Source: Thalassospira australica
GTDB lineage: Bacteria; Pseudomonadota; Alphaproteobacteria; Rhodospirillales; Thalassospiraceae
Assembly: GCF_000763295.1 (NCBI RefSeq)
Contig: NZ_JRJE01000005.1
Span: 124,001-188,000, forward strand
Direction: 5' to 3'
DNA: 64,000 bases
Shown: piece after piece, positions 30,055 through 38,007 of the stretch
Position numbering within the stretch: position 1 is the stretch's first letter
Layout: the number at the start of each line of letters is the position of its first letter
Notes under the pieces: model-generated
The model's database searches: none
What the model saw: the letters and a program-made list of their open reading frames with translations, nothing else
Told to the model about the DNA's origin: nothing
Position numbers and translations under genes: made by a program

Positions 30055-30276
30055 CCCCCTCTGTCTCGGAGCCTGAAAGAATCACATCCGCAAGGTCACA
30101 TTTAACGTGCCTGATCGGTCTGCTTACATCTTCGGCGAGGTGCTGTTGATCAATAGATCACAGCATCTACTTTCCAGAGTCCCATCTCCGCGCGGTCCTG
30201 TTGCCTGAGAGTTTCCGGGGTGGTTGCTCCTTCGGCGTCCGCTGGTCAAAATCAGACTGCGGCCTCTCCCACGGGG
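30055..30276 (-). ncRNA. Tandem glycine riboswitch
   Basis: On the minus strand the region shows two successive glycine-aptamer cores. The first contains GGGAGAGGCC, CGCCGAAGGAGCAA, CTCTCAGGCAA and CAGGACCGCG (30276 down to about 30180). The second contains CGCCGAAGATGTAAGCAGACC, a second CAGGCACG and the closing TTCAGGCTCCGAGACAGAGG (down to about 30056). It ends about 60 bases before the gcvT start. Known tandem glycine riboswitches switch on gcv operons when glycine is abundant. The expression platform is not obvious; a translational mechanism is possible because no strong T-run follows. Confidence 0.88.
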
Positions 30277-30371
30277 ATCATTTGGGTATTTCTCTTTATA
30301 CGAGGTTCCTTACCAACCGACCACCCCTAAATTTCGGGCAACAAACCGGAAGGTCGTTCAACCGCGTGGTA

Positions 30372-30929
30372 TCAGTCGGTTCCGAAACGGCGATTATATT
30401 CAAGCTGATCGGCACTAAGCTGGAAGCCAAGATAGATTTCATAATCAGGTCCGGCCCAGACATCATCAAGCGGAACCGAAAGCGTAACCTGCTCATCGCG
30501 GATGCGCGCCATGTTCAGGTTTTCGGAAAATGCCATATTAATGTCGAAGACGGATTTCTCGACAAGGTTCCCGTCCGGATCACGCAAAACAACGAAATAT
30601 TTGAGCGCAACGGCCCGGTTCTGGGCTGCCGGACCAAGTTCGGCTGTGATGATCGGGCTGATGATGACGTCAAGTTCCTTGTCATCAAGGTCATACCCGC
30701 AATCACCAAGATATCCGGTAAATTCGGCCTCGACGATCACGTCGGTCAGATCGCGTCCAGCACCGTTGAACTGGACCATCCTGGCCGTATCTTTTGGCAA
30801 ATAGGCCGCAGGGCAGGCCGGAACGGGCCGTTCTTCGAACGGGTTTCCCCCACCGCACGCGGCAAGCAACCCGCCAAGCGAGACAACACCCAATGCACAT
30901 ACGCGCCGAAGTCCGTTACCGATCGTCAT
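30372..30929 (-). CDS. Hypothetical lipoprotein
   Basis: This 185-residue protein has a lipoprotein signal (RVCALGVVSLGGLLAAC, lipobox LAAC, followed by GGGNPFEERP). The ATG at 30929 has AGAGG six bases upstream. The mature part contains a Cys pair (CPAAYLP and GDCGYDLDD) and a beta-rich domain that I cannot name. No partner is indicated. It lies directly upstream of the glycine riboswitch on the same strand with a 95-base gap and no terminator that I can see, so read-through into the riboswitch is possible. Confidence 0.85.
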   Translation of the reverse strand: MTIGNGLRRVCALGVVSLGGLLAACGGGNPFEERPVPACPAAYLPKDTARMVQFNGAGRDLTDVIVEAEFTGYLGDCGYDLDDKELDVIISPIITAELGPAAQNRAVALKYFVVLRDPDGNLVEKSVFDINMAFSENLNMARIRDEQVTLSVPLDDVWAGPDYEIYLGFQLSADQLEYNRRFGTD

Positions 30930-31189
30930 CCAAGCCTCTATCAAACCATGTGTTTTGCGGCCAATGCCAGATATGCACAGCCCGGGCGCAGTCTATGCGC
31001 TCATGGGGGCCTGCACAACCCGCTTGAAGGGATATCCAAGATTGAAAATGCCAAATTTGCATGCCTCGTACAGCAGACAATCCACGCAGAGTCATTGCAC
31101 CACATGTTCAGGCAGGTTATGTAACGACAATGTGTGAATAAAGCGCCGGGCACAGCCCCGCGCACGTTTGGGAAAGCCGGACCGGTATC

Positions 31190-32137
31190 ATGTCTGACAA
31201 AGCCAGCCTGCAGATCATTCTTGCCAATCCCCGTGGTTTTTGTGCCGGGGTTGATCGCGCGATTGAGATCGTGGAAAAGGCCCTCGAAAAATACGGGGCC
31301 CCGGTTTATGTCCGCCACGAAATCGTCCACAACAAATTCGTCGTCAATCGCCTGCGCGATATGGGTGCTGTTTTTGTTGATGAACTTGATGCCGTGCCTG
31401 ATGGCGTACCTGTCATCTTTTCGGCCCATGGCGTCCCCAAATCCGTGCCCGAGGCGGCTGAAACCCGCAAACTTGAATATCTTGATGCGACCTGCCCGCT
31501 GGTGTCCAAAGTGCACCGGGGTGCCGAACGTCATCATGCAGACGGCAAACACATCCTTCTGATCGGTCACGCAGGCCACCCTGAGGTCGTCGGCACGATG
31601 GGCCAGTTGCCCCCCGGCAGCATGACCCTGATCGAAACAGAAGAAGACGCCGAAACAATCGAGATCGCCGAACCTGAAAATCTGGCCTTTGTCACCCAGA
31701 CGACGCTGTCGCTTGATGACACTGCAAAGATGATTGAAATCCTGCAGCGGCGTTTTCCGTCGATCTCTGTCCCCAAAAAAGAAGACATCTGCTACGCGAC
31801 GACCAATCGTCAGCATGCGGTCAAGCTGATTGCCAAAAAAGCAGAAGCCATTCTGGTATTGGGTGCGCCGAACTCGTCGAACTCCAACCGCCTGGTCGAA
31901 GTCGCCAAACGCGAAGGCTGCACACGATCGGTTCTGGTTGAACGGGCAAAGGATATCGACTGGTCGCAGCTTGAAGGGGTTTCGAACCTTGGCATTACGG
32001 CCGGGGCATCTGCCCCTGAAATTCTGGTCGAGGAAGTGATTGAAGCATGCCGTCAACGCTTTGACGTAAGTGTTGAAACCATCACGCTTACCGATGAAAA
32101 CGTGACCTTCAAACTGCCCAAGCAGCTTGCCAGCTAA
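31190..32137 (+). CDS. ispH: 4-hydroxy-3-methylbut-2-enyl diphosphate reductase
   Basis: IspH makes IPP and DMAPP in the last step of the MEP pathway using a 4Fe-4S cluster. The three cluster cysteines are in [29 protein letters not shown] and [10 protein letters not shown]. The 315-residue length is normal. It is followed by thrB and rnhA on the same strand with 45- and 18-base gaps, the usual ispH-thrB-rnhA order of many alphaproteobacteria. A 260-base gap separates it from the divergent lipoprotein gene. Confidence 0.97.
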   Translation: MSDKASLQIILANPRGFCAGVDRAIEIVEKALEKYGAPVYVRHEIVHNKFVVNRLRDMGAVFVDELDAVPDGVPVIFSAHGVPKSVPEAAETRKLEYLDATCPLVSKVHRGAERHHADGKHILLIGHAGHPEVVGTMGQLPPGSMTLIETEEDAETIEIAEPENLAFVTQTTLSLDDTAKMIEILQRRFPSISVPKKEDICYATTNRQHAVKLIAKKAEAILVLGAPNSSNSNRLVEVAKREGCTRSVLVERAKDIDWSQLEGVSNLGITAGASAPEILVEEVIEACRQRFDVSVETITLTDENVTFKLPKQLAS

Positions 32138-32182
32138 TCCTTTGTAATCGCCTTTCTCAAGATCAGGACCACGATAACGCTT

Positions 32183-33157
32183 ATGGCCGTCTACACCGAT
32201 GTTTCAGACGAGGATATCGCCCGTTTTCTTGCCGAATACGATATCGGTGAAGTCGTGTCATTCAAGGGCATCGCAGAGGGTGTGGAAAACACCAATTTCC
32301 TGCTTCAGACCACAACGGCACCCTTCATCCTCACACTGTATGAAAAGCGCGTAAACCCTGATGACCTGCCGTTTTATCTGGGCCTGATGGATCATCTGTC
32401 GGCCAAGGGCCTGAATTGCCCGACCCCGATCCATGGCAAGGATGGCATTGCGCTGCGTGAATTATGTGGCCGCCCGGCTGCGATCACGTCGTTCCTGCAG
32501 GGCATGTCGCCACGTCGGATACAGCCCCATCATTGTGCCGGACTTGGCGCCGCGTTGGCAGAACTTCACAATGCCGGTCTTGAGTTTGACATGCACCTGC
32601 CCAACGCGCTGAGCGTCGCGGGCTGGCGATCCCTGTTTGAAAGCTGTCAGGATCACGCCGATGACGAAGTCCCCGGACTGGGCGATATGATCCGTGACGA
32701 GCTTGATTTTCTTGACGCCAACTGGCCGCATGAATTGCCCAAAGGGGTCATTCATGCCGACCTGTTTCCCGACAACGTCTTTTTCTTCCCCGGCAAGGAA
32801 GAGGTATCGGGCCTGATTGATTTCTATTTCGCGTGCAATGATCTGCTTTGCTACGACGTGGCCATTTGCATGAATGCCTGGTGCTTTGAACCTGACAACA
32901 GCTTCAATGTCACCAAGGCCAAGAACATGCTGTCACACTATAGCAAGGTGCGCCCGATCTCGGATGCCGAAAAGGCAGCCCTTCCCATTCTTGCACGTGG
33001 CGCCAGCCTGCGCTTTTTGCTGACCCGTCTGTATGATTGGGTCAACACCCCCAAAGACGCGCTGGTCACTCCGAAAAACCCGCGCGAGTACATCAACAAA
33101 CTGCGGTTCCATCAACGTGTGGATAATGCATCGGCCTACGGCCTTGATCGGGCTTAA
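32183..33157 (+). CDS. thrB: Homoserine kinase
   Basis: The 324-residue protein is the choline-kinase-like (type II) homoserine kinase of proteobacteria. It phosphorylates homoserine with ATP to give the substrate of ThrC. The kinase-like segments are EGVENTNFLLQTTTAPFILTLYEKR, then the catalytic loop KGVIHADLFPDNVFFFPGKE and the metal-binding GLIDFYFACND. Its start has AGGAC upstream. It is in an apparent operon with ispH and rnhA. Confidence 0.96.
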   Translation: MAVYTDVSDEDIARFLAEYDIGEVVSFKGIAEGVENTNFLLQTTTAPFILTLYEKRVNPDDLPFYLGLMDHLSAKGLNCPTPIHGKDGIALRELCGRPAAITSFLQGMSPRRIQPHHCAGLGAALAELHNAGLEFDMHLPNALSVAGWRSLFESCQDHADDEVPGLGDMIRDELDFLDANWPHELPKGVIHADLFPDNVFFFPGKEEVSGLIDFYFACNDLLCYDVAICMNAWCFEPDNSFNVTKAKNMLSHYSKVRPISDAEKAALPILARGASLRFLLTRLYDWVNTPKDALVTPKNPREYINKLRFHQRVDNASAYGLDRA

Positions 33158-33175
33158 GCCCAAGGATACCCCGAA

Positions 33176-33625
33176 ATGACTTCCAATACCGATGATGACA
33201 ACCGCGTCGAGATCTATACAGATGGCGCTTGCAGCGGAAACCCCGGCCCCGGTGGATGGGGTGCTATTCTGCGCTTTAAGGGCGTCGAAAAGGAAATGTC
33301 GGGCGGGGATCCGGAAACCACCAATAACCGCATGGAAATGATGGCCGCCATCAGTGCGCTTGAAGCCCTTAAACGCCCGTGCGTTATCGATGTCTATACC
33401 GACAGCAGCTATGTCCGCGACGGTATTACCAAATGGATATTTGGCTGGCAGAAACGCGGCTGGAAAACAGCCGACAAAAAGCCCGTCAAGAACGTGGAAC
33501 TCTGGCAACGGCTGCTGAAAGCCCTTGAACCCCATCAGGTCGAATGGCACTGGGTTAAAGGCCACGCCGGACATCCGGAAAACGAACGCTGCGACGAACT
33601 CGCCCGCGAAGCTGTTCCGAAATAA
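33176..33625 (+). CDS. rnhA: Ribonuclease HI
   Basis: RNase HI cuts RNA in RNA-DNA hybrids. The 149-residue protein has the catalytic acid residues in [30 protein letters not shown] and [12 protein letters not shown], and the C-terminal [19 protein letters not shown] with the active-site His and Asp. AAGGA precedes the ATG. It is the last gene of the ispH-thrB-rnhA group. Confidence 0.97.
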   Translation: MTSNTDDDNRVEIYTDGACSGNPGPGGWGAILRFKGVEKEMSGGDPETTNNRMEMMAAISALEALKRPCVIDVYTDSSYVRDGITKWIFGWQKRGWKTADKKPVKNVELWQRLLKALEPHQVEWHWVKGHAGHPENERCDELAREAVPK

Positions 33626-33942
33626 CACATAAATTACAACCTTCTGGTGATATTAGCTTGAAGCGATAGACCTGCGTTACAAGATAGATAGAGTTGCAAA
33701 GGTCAAAACGCATTCATCTCAAGCCTCCTTTTCAACTGATAGGCGCAGGCCAATTTGTCGCAAAATCGCAAAAGATATAGATCTTCCTGCGTTTTAGCTT
33801 CGTATATTCTCATAAACCGGGGATGCAGGGATTATGAGGTGAATGCGTTTTGACACTAAGATCAATCGCTTATTTGATTGATTAGCGAAATCGAACTTGC
33901 GTTTTAAGCCCGTAGCGGTTTGACTTGTGATTAACTGAGAGG
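33626..33942. other. Intergenic region before the PAS-GGDEF-EAL gene
   Basis: The 317-base gap is AT-rich. An inverted repeat ATCAATC (33861-33867) / GATTGAT (33876-33882) overlaps a weak promoter-like pair, TTGACA (33850) and TTTGAT (33873), with 17-base spacing. This would give a leader of about 60 bases. No coding frame is convincing. Confidence 0.45.
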
Positions 33943-36414
33943 ATGTTGGCACTCATACGAAGGTCGAGTACAGTATATCGTGCAAGACCATTTCAGGTGT
34001 CAGGGAGAAAACGTTTGTCGCGCGGATCGTACGGCTTTTTACAACGGAAGTCCTTGAGCAGCCGGCTGCTATTTATTGCATTGCCGCTGGTTTCGCTGTT
34101 CTCGCTCGCGCTGTTTCTGGTCTTTGGCTATGTCAGCTACAAGGTCTTGCGCGACGACTTGAACGGCAAGGTTGAACAAACTGCCGACATCAACGCGCGC
34201 GTTCTTGCCACCCCATTCTGGTATCTTGACGTCGATAATATCGAATCCGCCTTGAACGCCATGTCGCGTGATCGCGACATCGTGGCCGTGCAGGCACTGG
34301 GTGCAGACGGCACCGAATTTGCCCATACCGGGCTTTCGCAATCCGAACTGTCAGATACATTGCGCTTGTCGCGCCGTGTCTATTTCGAACGCAACAACGT
34401 CCGCCATGACGTTGGCGAACTGGTCATCTATTTTACCGACGACCGGGTTCAGGATTTGCTGTTCCGGCGTATCGCGATCGACATGATCCTGTTTGGCCTG
34501 CTGATTTCGGTCGTGGCCGCCAGCCTGTTGATTGCCAACAAACGTTCGATCAAGGAACCGCTTAACCGTCTGTTGCATTCCATCCGCATGACCAAGCACG
34601 GCCGCCTGCGCCGTCCGGTGGAATGGAACAGTTCGGACGAACTGGGTCTTTTGATCCGCGAATATAATGAAATGGTCGCCCTCCAGGGGCAGGCACAGGA
34701 AGAAGCCCAGCGCAAACAGGCCCTGCTTGAAGCCACCCTGCACAATATCGGTCAGGGTATTTGCCTGTTCGATCAGGACCTGAACCTTATGGTCTGGAAC
34801 GAACGCTATATCGAGCTTCTCAACCTGCCCCGCGATCTGGTCAAGGAAGGCACCCCGCTTTCCGATATCCTACGCTATAACGGCGAGCGCGGTGAATATG
34901 GCGATGTCAGTATTCAGGCCCTGATTTCCGACCGTGTGGCGATTGCGCGCCGTCGTGAACCCTATCGCATGGAACGCACCCGCCCGAATGGCCGCGTTAT
35001 TCAGGTGGATCACAACCCGATGCCCGGTGGCGGTTATGTTGCAACCTATACCGACATTACCGAACGTAAACAGACCGAAGCCCGCATGCGCCACCTGGCT
35101 GTCCATGACGTCCTGACCAGCCTGCCGAATCGCACGCTGTTCCTTGATCGTCTGCGTCAGGCATTGCTCTCAGCGCGCCGCTTCCAGCGCGGTGTGACGG
35201 TGCTGTTTGTTGATCTTGACCGGTTCAAGGACATCAACGATCACTTCGGCCATGATGTTGGCGATCTGATGATTCAGGAAATGGGTCAGCGCCTGTCGCG
35301 CATTATCCGGGATTCCGATACGGCGGCCCGCCTTGGTGGTGATGAATTCGCAATCATTCAAACCGATGTTCAAAACATCGAAGACACCATTGTCCTTGCA
35401 CAGCGCATCATTGATGAACTGTGTCAGCCGTTTGATTGCCGCGGCATTCGACTGCACTCAACAGCCAGTGTCGGCATCACCCTGTTCCCGGAAGATGGCG
35501 AGAACCCGGAACAGCTGGTCAAGAATGCCGATATGGCAATGTATGCCGCCAAGGCTGAAGGCCGCAATAATTACCGCTTCTTCCTGCCGTCGATGCATGA
35601 ACGGGTCAAGGAACGCAAAACCATCGAGGAAGATCTGCGCAACGCCCTCGAACATGATCAGCTTGAACTTTACTATCAGCCGAAAATCGACTGCCGCACC
35701 GAGCGGGTTGTTGGTGCCGAGGCCCTTGTCCGCTGGCACCATCCGGAACGCGGCCTGATCCTTCCGGGTGAATTCATTTCCGTGGCTGAGGAATGTGGCT
35801 TGATCAACCGACTGGGCGCATGGGTTCTCAACAAGGCCTGCCGCCAGACCCGCAAGTGGCGTGATTCTTCGCTTCCGGGCCTGCGCATTGCGGTCAACCT
35901 GTCCCCGGCACAGTTCCAGGATGCTGAACTGGTTGATAGCGTGACCGAAATCGTCAAGGAAACCGCCCTTCCGCATGGCACGCTGGAACTTGAGATCACC
36001 GAATCCATTTTGATGAACAATCCGGAAAAAGCCGTTTCCACGCTCAAGGAGCTCAAGGAACTTGGCGTAACGATTGCCATTGATGACTTTGGTACGGGCT
36101 ATTCATCACTGAACTATCTGAAACGGTTCCCGGTGGGGTCGATCAAGATCGACCGGTCGTTTGTGAACGACATTCATGTTGATATGGATGACAAGGCGAT
36201 TGTCGATGCCGTTATCGGCCTTGGCCACAGCCTGAACCTTGAAGTGGTTGCCGAAGGCGTGGAAGAAGTCGAACAGCTTGTGTATCTGCAGGAAAAAGGC
36301 TGCGACTTCATTCAGGGCTTCCTGTTTGCCAAGCCGCTTCCGGCCGACACGTTCGAAAGCTGGGTCTGTGAACGACATGGCATTGAAATCGAACCGGTTG
36401 CTGCAAAGTCATAA
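33943..36414 (+). CDS. Membrane PAS-GGDEF-EAL protein (c-di-GMP turnover)
   Basis: This 823-residue protein has a membrane helix at about residues 40-66, a periplasmic segment, a second helix at about 178-200, a HAMP-like linker, a PAS-7-type domain (LLEATLHNIGQGICLFDQDLNL) near 265-380, a GGDEF domain and an EAL domain. The cyclase signature is intact (RLGGDEFAII). The phosphodiesterase motif is intact (GAEALVRWHHP, then NLSPAQF and IAIDDFGTGYSSLNYLKR). It could make and degrade c-di-GMP; which activity dominates cannot be told. The ATG at 33943 follows GAGAGG. It is a single-gene unit ended by its own terminator. Confidence 0.93.
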   Translation: MLALIRRSSTVYRARPFQVSGRKRLSRGSYGFLQRKSLSSRLLFIALPLVSLFSLALFLVFGYVSYKVLRDDLNGKVEQTADINARVLATPFWYLDVDNIESALNAMSRDRDIVAVQALGADGTEFAHTGLSQSELSDTLRLSRRVYFERNNVRHDVGELVIYFTDDRVQDLLFRRIAIDMILFGLLISVVAASLLIANKRSIKEPLNRLLHSIRMTKHGRLRRPVEWNSSDELGLLIREYNEMVALQGQAQEEAQRKQALLEATLHNIGQGICLFDQDLNLMVWNERYIELLNLPRDLVKEGTPLSDILRYNGERGEYGDVSIQALISDRVAIARRREPYRMERTRPNGRVIQVDHNPMPGGGYVATYTDITERKQTEARMRHLAVHDVLTSLPNRTLFLDRLRQALLSARRFQRGVTVLFVDLDRFKDINDHFGHDVGDLMIQEMGQRLSRIIRDSDTAARLGGDEFAIIQTDVQNIEDTIVLAQRIIDELCQPFDCRGIRLHSTASVGITLFPEDGENPEQLVKNADMAMYAAKAEGRNNYRFFLPSMHERVKERKTIEEDLRNALEHDQLELYYQPKIDCRTERVVGAEALVRWHHPERGLILPGEFISVAEECGLINRLGAWVLNKACRQTRKWRDSSLPGLRIAVNLSPAQFQDAELVDSVTEIVKETALPHGTLELEITESILMNNPEKAVSTLKELKELGVTIAIDDFGTGYSSLNYLKRFPVGSIKIDRSFVNDIHVDMDDKAIVDAVIGLGHSLNLEVVAEGVEEVEQLVYLQEKGCDFIQGFLFAKPLPADTFESWVCERHGIEIEPVAAKS

Positions 36415-36442
36415 CCAAGCCGCACCTGTCTCCTGAAACGCC

Positions 36443-36482
36443 AAAACGCCACAGGTTAAAGCCCGTGGCGTTTTGTTTTTTT
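36443..36482 (+). terminator. Terminator of the GGDEF-EAL gene
   Basis: AAAACGCCAC / GTGGCGTTTT around a short loop, followed by GTTTTTTT, about 30 bases after the stop. Confidence 0.9.
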
Positions 36483-36502
36483 ACCTTATAACCGCCGCCA
36501 GA

Positions 36503-37243
36503 TCAGGCGTTCACACCGCTATCAACCGTAAACTCCGCACCGGTCACCACACGGGCCTCCGGACCTGCAAGCCACGCAATAAGACCGGCGGTATCTTCGG
36601 GTTGGCTATAGTGCGGTATTGCCATCAACCCGCGCTGCGCATCTGACATCTGGCCATCCGCCGGGTTCATGTCCGTATTGGTTGGCCCCGGGTGGATGAT
36701 ATTGGCGGTAATCGAACGATCCCCCAAATCCCGCGCCAGGCCAAGGGTCATCCCGATCAAGGCTGATTTTGACATCGAATACAGGCTGAACCCCGGCCAA
36801 GGCACATGTTTGGCAAGGTTGCTGCCGATCGTGATAATGCGGCCGCCCTCAGGCATATGCAAAAGCGCGGACTTAACCGCCACAAACACCGCGCGCACAT
36901 TGATATCCATCGTGCGATCAAATTTATCAATCGTCAGGTCATTGATCGGGGCAACGTCAAACACCCCGGCATTATTAACAAGAATATCAATCTTACCCAA
37001 AACACGTGCGGCTTCGTCAACAGCAGCAGAAATCGCAGCTTCATCCTGATTATCGGCCTGAAGGGCAATCGCCCGTCCCCCATTTGCCTCAATCGCGCTC
37101 ACGACTTCATCGGCTTTTTGCACCGCATTGACATAGGTGATGGCGACCTGTGCGCCTTCTGCCGCCAGGCGCTTGGCGATTGCCGCACCGATGCCACGGC
37201 TCCCGCCTGTCACAAAAACCACTTTTCCTGAAAGGTTCTGCAT
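36503..37243 (-). CDS. Short-chain dehydrogenase/reductase
   Basis: The 246-residue classical SDR has the cofactor motif VFVTGGSRGIGAAIAKRL and NNAGVFDVAP; the active-site Tyr and Lys are in FSLYSMSKSALIGMT. The Ser of the catalytic tetrad is in IITIGSNLAKH. It resembles FabG-like and quinone-type oxidoreductases that are regulated by a neighbouring TetR protein. The ATG at 37243 has GGAG upstream. It is divergently arranged with the TetR gene, and its promoter overlaps operator 1. The substrate is unknown. Confidence 0.92.
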   Translation of the reverse strand: MQNLSGKVVFVTGGSRGIGAAIAKRLAAEGAQVAITYVNAVQKADEVVSAIEANGGRAIALQADNQDEAAISAAVDEAARVLGKIDILVNNAGVFDVAPINDLTIDKFDRTMDINVRAVFVAVKSALLHMPEGGRIITIGSNLAKHVPWPGFSLYSMSKSALIGMTLGLARDLGDRSITANIIHPGPTNTDMNPADGQMSDAQRGLMAIPHYSQPEDTAGLIAWLAGPEARVVTGAEFTVDSGVNA

Positions 37244-37255
37244 TGGAAACTCCAT

Positions 37256-37337
37256 TTATGTAATGAACACTACATAATTCGTGACAGGCTTGAATTTTTT
37301 CGTCAACTAATTTATTTAATGGTCACTACATAAATAA
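37256..37337. promoter_or_regulatory. Pair of palindromic operators between the SDR and TetR genes
   Basis: TTATGTAATGAACACTACAT with AA at the end (37256-37277) is a 22-bp palindrome. A second, TTATTTAATGGTCACTACAT plus AAATAA (37312-37337), shares the core TAATG-N2-CACTACATAA. They lie next to the SDR and TetR starts respectively, where a TetR-type repressor would bind. Likely bound by the adjacent TetR protein (inference). Confidence 0.75.
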
Positions 37338-37348
37338 ACAGGCACATC

Positions 37349-37969
37349 ATGGCACCGCGTGGCAGACCCAGAAATTTTGACCGCAACGACGCACTGGACA
37401 AGGCATTGGCCCTGTTTTGGGATCGGGGATATGAAAATACTTCCATGGCTGATCTGAGCAGCGCGATGGGCCTGCGCCCGCCCAGCATCTATGCCGCCTT
37501 TGGCAGCAAGGAAACGCTGTTTGAAGAAGTGGTGGAACGCTATGGTGACGTCTATGGCGGCGCGATTTGGGGGGACCTTGAGCGTTTCAAACATCCCCGC
37601 GACGCAACGCGCCATGTGCTGATTGCAACGGTGAATGCCTTTTGCGATGACGCCACACCAAAAGGGTGCCTGATTGTTCTGGCGGCACCCCAGGCAGACA
37701 CCACCCAGTCAAGCGTTACACAAACATTGTGCACACACCGCCAGAAAAATGCCCAGACCCTGAAACGCCTGTATGAAGAAGGCCTGCGGCGCGGACACAT
37801 CCCGCGTGGCGCCAACATCACCGCCATGGCCAACTATTATGCGACCGTTCAGCACGGGATGTCGATTCAGGCCCGGGACGGCATGGATCGACCTGCCCTG
37901 ATCGCTGTGGCCGAGGCCGCCATGGCAACTTGGCCAGCCCTGATCAGAACGCCATTGACCTCGACCTAA
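37349..37969 (+). CDS. TetR family transcriptional regulator
   Basis: The 206-residue protein starts with a TetR helix-turn-helix, RGRPRNFDRNDALDKALALFWDRGYENTSMADLSSAMGLRPPSIYAAFGSKETLFEEVVERY. The C-terminal ligand domain is variable. Genes of this subgroup often repress an adjacent oxidoreductase. Its position divergent from the SDR gene, with two matching palindromes between them, supports repression of both genes and induction by a small molecule, perhaps an aldehyde or quinone. The ligand is unknown. Confidence 0.93.
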   Translation: MAPRGRPRNFDRNDALDKALALFWDRGYENTSMADLSSAMGLRPPSIYAAFGSKETLFEEVVERYGDVYGGAIWGDLERFKHPRDATRHVLIATVNAFCDDATPKGCLIVLAAPQADTTQSSVTQTLCTHRQKNAQTLKRLYEEGLRRGHIPRGANITAMANYYATVQHGMSIQARDGMDRPALIAVAEAAMATWPALIRTPLTST

Positions 37970-37990
37970 GCTCAGCAGTCCGCGGATTGT

Positions 37991-38007
37991 TTAGGGCCTG
38001 ACCCTAA
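37991..38007. repeat. TTAGGNTCA family intergenic element, copy 3
   Basis: TTAGGGCCTGACCCTAA is a palindrome. The minus strand reads TTAGGGTCAGGCCCTAA. It overlaps the stop codon of ecm (38004-38006). Confidence 0.5.

Noticed and set aside
32150-32175. Possible sixth copy of the TTAGGNTCA element before thrB
   Set aside because: Only AGATCAGGACC matches and the arm TTAGG is absent, so it is within chance expectation.
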